The notes under the pieces are model-generated. The model ran no database searches. It worked only from the letters and a program-made list of their open reading frames with translations, and was not told where the DNA came from. The position numbers were made by a program, and so were the translations under genes. From NCBI GenBank assembly GCA_018806985.1, contig JADANN010000468.1:3704072-3768071 (forward strand): a stretch of 64,000 bases of DNA, read 5' to 3'. Shown piece after piece: positions 58,701 through 64,000 of this stretch (position 1 is the stretch's first letter; every line of letters begins with the position of its first letter). The stretch comes from Angiostrongylus vasorum (lineage: Eukaryota; Nematoda; Chromadorea; Rhabditida; Metastrongylidae).

Positions 58701-60876
58701 CTTAATCTCATCGATTCTTACGTGTTTCTGGACCACGCCTTGTTAATCTTCAGCTAGCCATCGAATACAAAAGTTGTATACGATGACATTCTTTGAATAT
58801 TTGTTCTACCGCAGTCTTCGAAAGATTTAAAAAGTGTGCACGTGTTGAGACGTTGGTGTTCCAGATGATGGACTCTCCGTGCCTATCGTGCCAAAGTGAA
58901 TTGTGCCTTTCCTGTATCCGCAGATGTATTATTGAATACGTGTGCGGGTGCTTACATATACGCGGATTGTATTCTTCTACGTCAATTCCTGCAATCAAGT
59001 GAACAGGAAGTAGCTGAGAGAAAAATAAGCTCTTCGTATAAGCTGAGGAAAACTGACAAGCTAGTTACAACTAAATCCAGCCTCCATGTTGACAAGCCGC
59101 GCACGTGGTTTAATCGTCGAATAGTAAAAAATAATGGACTTCGTTCCTCTGATTCGTGAAATGCACTTGTTAGTCCTCGTTAAGACAGTGCTGGATAGGT
59201 ACGATATGAATGGAGTACTAAAATCTTAAGTCAATGCGTTCATCCCTACTGTGCCTGTTCGCACTCAACATCCCCACCACCTAACAAAGTTCTTCTAAGG
59301 GGGCGCGTGTAGAGCAATGGTCGGAGATGCCCTGCAACACATGTCGAATCGATCCCCGCCCCCCATGGCCCACCAAGCCTTCCATCACTCCGGCGTCGGT
59401 CAGTTGGTACCAGACTTGTCTAGGAGGATAGCAGCACTGGCTCGATACAGCGGTAGGCCACCGCAAATCATTGTAAAGGCCAGATATGAATTCAATCACC
59501 TCCTACGATGCTTAATGAAGTTCGAGGGCACGGAGCATCCCTCACGGATTGATCAACGCCGAGAGCTTCATCCTTTATCCTTTTAACAAAGTTCTTATTA
59601 GAATGAAAATCTGTTTGTTGGAGGGTTTTCATACTGGAACCTGAGATATGCAAGTGTTCACAACCAGATGCCCACCTATATTCGTCAGAGTGGCTTACTG
59701 TTTTTCAATCACACCCCTTCCACAAAGCTAGAAGATAAAGCTCTCGGCGTTGATCAATCCCCTGAGGGATGCGCCATGCATTCAACTTCATTAATCATCG
59801 TTTGGAGGTGATTGAATGCATATATGGCCTTTACAATGACTCGGATGGCCTAACGATGTATCGAGCTAGTGCTGCTATCCTCCTAGACAAGTCTGATACC
59901 AATTTGCAGATTCCGGAGGGATGGAAAGCTTGGTGGGCCATGGGCGCTGAATCGATTCCACGTGCATGTTGCAGGGCGCCTCCGACCGTACCACACGCAC
60001 CCATCCGTTCCATATGGGGGATAATTTGGAACGGAAGTTCATCCGTAACATGGTTTCCGGATAAAAATGATCTTCTCAGTTTTGGTAGCCCTACCTAGTA
60101 GATGGACTATGCTCTGAAAATCAAAACCTCTTCACCACAGACCACAGTAGAATGGTAGTGTTTTATGTAGTATACTGCTATAACTGTATCGTTGTGAAGA
60201 GTGTCCCATAAAGTAATGTATTTGCATTTTAGTATGGACGCCGCAGTTATCGACCGTGTGGTGAAGGTTCCGGACGTGGCCGCAACTGCCGCTATGGGAG
60301 TATTACGCGAGCAGGTGACCGTTTCATTACCAACACTTGAAACTCTCCATCGTGTTCTAAGCACTCATTTTCTATAGCAACTTCCTCATACAAGCTGACC
60401 CTTACGGATGTTTTCAGGGAGCGTGTGGTGGTACCAGCAGTGGTTTGAACCTGCTCACCTCTATGCATATCGCAGCAACGCTAAATTGAGTATTTTTTTT
60501 GTTTACCTTTTTTGTTTTAAGCTTTAAGATGAAGAATTTCTAAGATATCGTAGAGCAAAAAGAACAAGACCAAAATCTGCAACTGCATCCCAATTAAGCA
60601 CCTTTTCGCCTGTAATTTCTCTGGGGAAATTTATAAGATGGATCGAAAGTTACTCAATATCTACGGAGACACATGTAGATTCAAGTGAATACCAAACTGG
60701 ACGATTAAAAGTTACTCGTCCGATTGATGGAAATCTTGGAACCACGTTTTAGAAAGCCGCCGAAAACCCGCTTGACTATTGCAACGTTGTTAGCCGATCC
60801 CGGACACAATTACGATACCACATATTACAATAGGACTTGGATTGAACAGAAGTTCTCACGACATGGTGGATTAGAA
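46721..60876 (+). CDS. Cysteine synthase / CBS-like PLP enzyme, 11 exons
   Basis: Fold-type II PLP enzyme of the O-acetylserine sulfhydrylase / cystathionine beta-synthase group, acting in sulfur amino acid and H2S chemistry. Exons: about 46721-46895, 47024-47150, 47550-47638, 52543-52625, 56168-56259, 56482-56598, 57307-57418, 57568-57666, 60233-60314, 60418-60489 and 60712-60876; about 400 residues. The first nine exons join in phase. Motifs in order: SGSVKHRYAW with the PLP lysine, YEASSGNTAASLAY (PLP-binding loop), YGGRIIKVPIGE, FFMNQFGNADKAEEFHESGG, HAAGTGGTISSVGRY (phosphate loop), DPGMAGIGYGP, GGTSSGLN, and RLTIATLLADPG near the C-terminus. No heme-binding or CBS domains are seen, so it is the short, cysteine synthase-like form. 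Odd points: exon 10 reaches TGA at 60487-60489 immediately before its only GT, the acceptor of exon 11 (AAAAG) is poor, and the 5' start is not visible. Large introns are filled with transposons. Confidence 0.9.
47738..47945. mobile_element. Mini-PLE: two inverted ends with no interior
   Basis: Left end inverted (TTTCGCCTTCTTCAGAGCCT at about 47746), right end direct (CAGGCTCAGGCGAAATTCGC then TGAAACACGTCAG at about 47905), with only about 150 bp between them. It lies 100 bp inside intron 3 of the PLP enzyme gene. Both hammerhead cores are damaged. Confidence 0.5.
48070..48260 (+). repeat. SINE-A copy A10, 3' truncated
   Basis: Head AGTGCAGCGCATTAGTAAGA, then GGTTTAATC and GTTGGCCACCACGAGTTATT, which corresponds to the GGCCACCGCGAGTCATT body block. 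Diverged. Confidence 0.5.
49318..49786 (+). mobile_element. PLE fragment inserted in LINE R3
   Basis: Reads NLSENGYITKWYRKPNSKNI, then LVNYLSSHPYHTKRALARNM, typical of the end of the PLE reverse transcriptase, followed near 49621 by the PFISDELSAAITRCLRRVGL-like linker. It stops before the GIY-YIG domain. The matching stretch of the PLE at 54.7-55.1 kb is clearly the same family. Confidence 0.7.
49786..49836 (+). repeat. Short duplication at PLE/LINE junction
   Basis: Two near-identical copies of a block, CGTGAATAATTTTCTCCATC and CGTGAATGATTTTCTCCATC, separated by 11 bp. Both derive from LINE sequence, so the junction was duplicated on one side of the inserted PLE. Confidence 0.7.
50780..51355. 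other. Intronic stretch with no recognised feature
   Basis: A 111-codon plus frame (50782-51117) is open, lysine- and serine-rich, with no splice partners in the PLP enzyme gene's phase. It is not called. Confidence 0.4.
51360..51610 (-). mobile_element. Solo PLE end (pLTR-like)
   Basis: Contains the hammerhead-like core and then TGACTGCAATCTACACGGCC, AACACCTCCATAACC, CACTTTCTATGAGTCTTCCA and CACGTGGAGGCCAACCGCAC. The same series recurs at 53455-53700 and, inverted, at 55440-55690. No coding part. Confidence 0.65.
51380..51425 (-). ncRNA. Candidate hammerhead ribozyme, solo PLE end
   Basis: Minus strand: core CTGAGGA (51418-51412), stem II GGCG..CGCC with four Watson-Crick pairs, then GAAAAGTC (51397-51390). 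Stem I: GGCT before the core can pair with AGCT after the cleavage-site C. All invariant core positions are kept and stem II is the longest among copies in this window. Confidence 0.6.
51688..51965 (+). repeat. SINE-A copy A11 (near full length)
   Basis: Complete head-to-tail copy: GTAGGCGCAGTGGTTGGAGG, body TTATCTGGGAGGATAGCAGC and TCGATACATCGGTAGGCCAC, 3' end GGGGATTGATGAACACCGAG and AGCTTTATC. It adjoins an inverted copy, tail to tail. Confidence 0.85.
51966..52200 (-). repeat. SINE-A copy A12, tail-to-tail with A11
   Basis: Minus-oriented and more diverged: GAACGTCATCAAGGATTGTA, then GATTTGAATGCATGTGTGGC, then CCTACCGATGTAACAAC. Head degraded at the right. Confidence 0.65.
53455..55690 (+). 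mobile_element. PLE remnant with inverted ends in intron 4
   Basis: The left end (53455-53700) matches the solo end at 51360-51610; the right end (55440-55690) is its inverse. The interior has the RT end (54670-54850, LSEIGYLTKW then stops) and, at 55110-55210, CMSSGTIYLIFCKACGEEYI followed by GET and a stop. This GIY-YIG copy keeps the YIGET motif that the 40.2 kb copy has lost. Many stops and shifts; inactive. Frames at 53772-54065 and 54302-54496 lie inside it and match no known PLE domain. Confidence 0.75.
56940..57195 (-). repeat. SINE-C copy C12 in intron
   Basis: Minus-oriented: TTTTTTTTCACGGCAGGATG, ACTATGATGCTGAGATATTC, and CACTTCACCACCGAGGCTCT. Lies between exons 6 and 7 of the PLP enzyme gene. 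Confidence 0.7.
57975..58340 (+). repeat. Family D copy D3 in intron
   Basis: Plus copy: GACGGTCGGTTTCAAAAG, a GTATAAAAGAGCGTC box at about 58128, CTCATTCGAGATGCTCGACT, CTGAGGAAGATCAGG, and GATGTCGAAACATTAGCCGA ending CCTCGTGTAAGCTCAACAAT. Confidence 0.65.
58890..59075 (+). mobile_element. RTE LINE 5' UTR fragment R4
   Basis: Block GCGGGTGCTTACATATACGC, then GGATTGTATTCTTCTACGTC and GCAATCAAGTGAA, collinear with 34055-34160 of LINE R2. Too short to carry coding sequence. Confidence 0.6.
59295..59585 (+). repeat. SINE-A copy A13 (near full length)
   Basis: Head GGCGCGTGTAGAGCAATGGT and ATCGATCCCCGCC, body CTTGTCTAGGAGGATAGCAG, 3' end GGATTGATCAACGCCGAGAG with a repeated TCCTTTATCCTTTT tail. 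Confidence 0.88.
59735..60010 (-). repeat. SINE-A copy A14 (near full length, inverted)
   Basis: Minus-oriented: GCTCTCGGCGTTGATCAATC, AGGTGATTGAATGCATATAT, CGATGTATCGAGCTAGTGCT, and a head with GGAATCGATTC-like B-box on the minus strand. Tail-to-tail with A13, 150 bp apart. Confidence 0.88.
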
Positions 60877-60879
60877 GTG

Positions 60880-61885
60880 AGCCGTTTTTCTCATGTTTTC
60901 TTGAGGTTCAGTTCTAGTTAATTAAGTATTCAGGCTTACGACTGTTGGTATTCGGTGATCTCAGAAAGCCTTTATTCAGGCGATGATCCCTTGTTTATAG
61001 GATATCAACGATGTCCCACCGGAATATTTACTTGATTTACAACTATATTATACACTGGGGTCTAAAACCTAGTCATTAAGAAAGTTTACAAATATTTCAA
61101 TGGTTTTCTGCAACGATGGATTGTCTTACTTGTTTGGAAGCGTCATCTATACAAAACTACGACTCTCATATTTCGACGTGCATTCGGTATAAAACTTCTC
61201 ATTGTGGTCTCACAAAAATACGCACAGAAAAAATGTGTTTGTAATGACTTTATCTAAAGTGTTCCGCTTTTCTATTTCATTACCAACGTGTTATACAATT
61301 GATATGACGTATATACATATATATAGGTGAAAGTAATGTTTTGAAAGACAAACTGCGCTCACTGATGGATACATGCGAACATCGAGTCACTTTGAAGAAT
61401 TCTTTTCGATGGTCCAACAATCATTTCATAGTAACGAACATCTTTCCCCAAGTGCCAAGTCCTATTGTTCAAGCAGAAGCATTTCTATATCACCTCACTG
61501 CCTATACTATCTATGCTCTACATTCTTCAACAGCAATATCCTCCCGCCACAAAATAATCTCGTCCAAAGGATTTTTTTGTAAAGTGTATAGAAAATTTCT
61601 TCACGATCCACGACCGATAACTACATCTGTTTGACAATCTACCGCTGACATACAAAAAGTGCGGCAAAAATCCTCTGTAGACCTTCGAAGAGGAGGGTCG
61701 CTGCTTTAATTTGAACTAAAGTCGACTATGAATGATTGCTCCGTAGAAACTATTTCAAAAGGTGGAATCAACGGTGTTTCAAGTTCGACAATGACTTATG
61801 AAACGATAGAACTGATAAAACGTTAACAAGAAAATAACCAGTGAAAAGATTTAACAATAACAACGATGTATTTCCATGAAAACAG
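60880..61885. other. Intergenic stretch between convergent genes
   Basis: Should hold the 3' UTRs of the PLP enzyme gene and of the minus-strand gene. A 97-codon plus frame at 61341-61634 has no splice support or coding motif and is not called. Confidence 0.4.
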
Positions 61886-61889
61886 TGCT

Positions 61890-62951
61890 CTACTGTTCAG
61901 ACAATTTCCTACTCTTTTTCTTTCCTTTTCTCGCTTTATAAATAACTTCTTCGGAACCAATAGCTAAAAGAAAAGTAAGAAGATGCAAGAGGTACTCTGT
62001 GTAAAATCGGTCCTGACTGATAATAAATATGTTCATTAAGAACGGCTATTTCCACCTAAAAATGGTATTCTCAATCTATAATACCTTCATTCTCCTCAAC
62101 TCGTTCTCTTGTCCTCTTTTGCCCTTTCGGAATACCAGCTCCCTCATAGTCACTGCAAACCACTTCTAGTTCTGCATCCTCATCAACCTTAAAAATCTTA
62201 AATCACCAATATTACTGCATCTTTTCTACATGTGTTGGAAAAGCAGTTCCCTATAACCATTAAAACATATTTGAGGAAACGTATCGTATATAACAACAAT
62301 GACGCTGAGATATTTGCAAAACTCCGGACCGCAGGTGCCTGCCACCGCCAGAGATAACTGGGTTCACTGATTTGGGCTCTCCAGATCAATCTCGCCGACG
62401 GGTGGTTGTTGATGACACTGATCAATAGAACTAGATGAGAGACAGGAGAAACAAAGGAATGGCATGATAAGGTGGTGAATGCGTTAGCCCCTGGAAAGGG
62501 TAAAAGTGCCTTCGTTCTCCACCGTAGACACCTGCGGTCCGGAGTTTCGCAAATATCTCCTCAGCATCGTTGTGGTTGTACCAGACATAACATCTTGCCG
62601 TGAAAAATTCTAATAGCCAGTAAATAACAAGTTAGAATTGTGGCATCGTATAGGATTCAACAGGGCGGAACCAGAACGCGTATATGAGTCACACATTAAT
62701 CATTTTTTTTTCTGAGTCTTTATTTCCCTACTTACTGTAGTACAACGTTTCTTTTCGCTAGACTTTTTGTACTCGACTGATAGCCTCCCAACCACAGATG
62801 TTTCAAAAGGTGTCATCCAGCAAAATCCACACTTGCCATTACAGAACAACATTCTCGTAAGTTTGTTTGCTTCGTGATAAGAATATTCCGATCTGCTAGA
62901 TAAGAAACCATGACATTTTTTATCGCATAAAATGTGGACAGTGAGTGCCCG
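61890..62951 (-). CDS. Cys-rich protein with lysine-rich tail, 3' exons
   Basis: Exons: from about 62951 to 62736, 62196-62085 and 61963-61890 (TAG). Phases agree (0, then 1, then stop). Donors GTAAGT and GTATTA, acceptors GATTTAAG and CTTTTAG. The first visible exon has a Cys-rich segment, ILCDKKCHGF and then RMLFCNGKCGFCW, giving C-x3-C ... C-x3-C-x2-C, like a zinc ribbon. The next exon is acidic then basic: KVDEDAELEVVCSDYEGAGI, PKGQKRTRERVEENE. The last is IGSEEVIYKARKGKKKSRKL then SEQ, typical of a nuclear or nucleolar tail. The layout recalls zinc-ribbon proteins of the RNase P/MRP type, but only by pattern. Upstream exons on the minus strand are likely (about 63.0-63.45 kb). A SINE-C lies in the intron between the first two exons. 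Confidence 0.6.
62275..62645 (+). repeat. Composite SINE-C copy C13 in intron
   Basis: Left inverted part (TGACGCTGAGATATTTGCAA and CTCCGGACCGCAGGTG) joined to a plus unit (TAACTGGGTTCACTGATTTG, GATAAGGTGGTGAATGCGTT, CACCTGCGGTCCGGAGTTTC), ending CTTGCCGTGAAAAATTCTAA and CCAGTAAATAAC. Confidence 0.7.
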
Positions 62952-63169
62952 ACTCGTTATCCTTCTTGTACGCAGTGAAATTTTGGGAACATTACGAGTT
63001 TTCAACTGAGTTGTGCTCAAATGAAATTATTTTAAAATCTGTACAATTAACAGTTTTTATGCAAGTTTACAATAATTGCAGTGAATCTGTATGCTTTGGA
63101 AATCACATTTCATGTGGGCACTACTGCGAAAATCTGAACAGAAACATTTAAACTCCTGAATTTCCACAC

Positions 63170-63450
63170 ATGGAGAAAGATTATTTGGTCACTTATGCCC
63201 ACAAAGTTCTGTCAGATCACAAGTTTCAACAACTTCCGCCCTCGATGAATCAGCGGATTGGGTCCGGTGGAAACCATATCAATGTGGTGAAGTTTCAACG
63301 CATACTTGCGCGTCATATTTGCGATATCTTGCCGGATTGTAACTCTCCATCTATACGCTGTAAACTTCAAACAATTTCTGTTGAGAAGCTCGATAAGTCG
63401 TTTAATCTTGCATAAATTGTCCACCCTTACAGCTCGTGTTGTCGGCAATG
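63170..63450. other. Coding-like stretch, strand uncertain
   Basis: The plus frame 63170-63415 starts ATG and reads MEKDYLVTYAHKVLSDHKFQ to TAA. The minus frame 63448-63212 reads VDNLCKIKRLIELLNRNCLK and TIRQDIANMTRKYALKLHHI. Both look protein-like. The minus reading would place it upstream of the gene at 61.9-63.0 kb and is slightly preferred for that reason, but no phase-consistent joint was found. Confidence 0.35.
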
Positions 63451-63589
63451 AGTGTGACTCAACAGCTCCTCAAAATTTTCGTTGTTGTTTTCACCGTTTC
63501 TAGAGATGTCGATTCTCACCACCGATTATTTCTTTTGCCCACAATTGTCTGCATGTTTCAGAAGCAATCCGAAATATCATATTACATGG

Positions 63590-63885
63590 GCACTACTACA
63601 TGACCAGTCATCACACCTACTATCCGAATCGCACTTCTTGCATTCGATTCGTTTTGCTCTTCATTGCCCAAAAAAGTCTTCGAACATTTTCGTTGTTTTG
63701 ACTGCTGCCTGAAGATTTCTTCTTTATGAATGTCCTAGTATGCTGGTCGAGTCGACTCTCCCTGCAATCTTGGAGATAACTGAGCTAAGGCGTTCCCACG
63801 TTGAACAGAGGAGGGAGTTGGGGAAACGGTCGAAATAACATCTTGGCGCCTGGGACTGTATCACTAACCGCCACGATAACTCTTC
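63590..63885 (-). repeat. SINE-B copy B8
   Basis: Minus-oriented: CATGGGCACTACTACATGAC (3' end), TCTTGCATTCGATTCG, ATGCTGGTCGAGTCGACTCT, with a degraded tRNA-like head at 63830-63885. Confidence 0.6.
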
Positions 63886-64000
63886 CACCCGTTGTATAAG
63901 CCATAAATAATAAGTAAAAATCGATCGGTGCAATGCTCGCATCCAAGAGCTAAATCCACTCCAAATCCGCCTGGTGTCATTGGGCACCATACTACTTCAG

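Overview
The window looks like nuclear DNA of a parasitic nematode, most likely a strongylid (hookworm-like). It is AT-rich. Genes are made of short exons with GT..AG introns, TTTCAG-type acceptors and very variable intron sizes (41 nt to 4.9 kb). Repeats dominate: tRNA-headed SINEs, RTE-type LINE relics and Penelope-like elements (PLEs). The taxonomic placement is an inference from gene style and repeats; no marker gene was matched.

Layout. 1-4.6 kb: diverged duplicated repeats, no gene. 5.1-7.0 kb: a four-exon plus-strand gene of unknown function. 8.2-9.5 kb: a small minus-strand gene, ending in an acidic peptide, with two SINEs in its intron. 12.1-13.1 kb: a minus-strand gene with a Cys/His zinc-binding module. 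17.5-21.3 kb: an eight-exon plus-strand gene (beta-rich then helical; possibly NOL11-like). 22.2-23.0 kb: a convergent minus-strand gene ending. 23.4-23.9 kb: a decayed copy of the first exons of the large gene further right. 24.2-27.3 and 33.8-37.2 kb: two RTE LINE relics. 28.5-29.5 kb: a small plus-strand gene. 39.8-40.9 kb: a PLE remnant with a GIY-YIG domain, flanked by inverted ends carrying hammerhead-ribozyme-like cores.

46.7-60.9 kb holds the best-supported gene: an eleven-exon PLP-dependent cysteine synthase / cystathionine beta-synthase-like enzyme. Its K-containing PLP motif, SSGNT loop, GTGGTISS loop and C-terminal block are all visible, and every internal intron phase but one joint agrees. 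Its introns hold an inverted RTE with a PLE inserted in it, solo PLE ends, a second PLE, SINE pairs arranged as hairpins, and a further inverted-repeat family. One exon ends on an in-frame TGA. 61.9-63.0 kb: a minus-strand gene with a Cys-rich segment and a lysine-rich nuclear-type tail, converging on the enzyme gene.

The protein genes show no pathway link to each other. What joins them is the repeat load. The most unusual content is the family of short PLE ends with candidate hammerhead ribozymes, and the truncated paralogue of the PLP enzyme 23 kb upstream of it. All gene models were built by eye from reading frames, splice consensus and phase agreement; no alignments were run.
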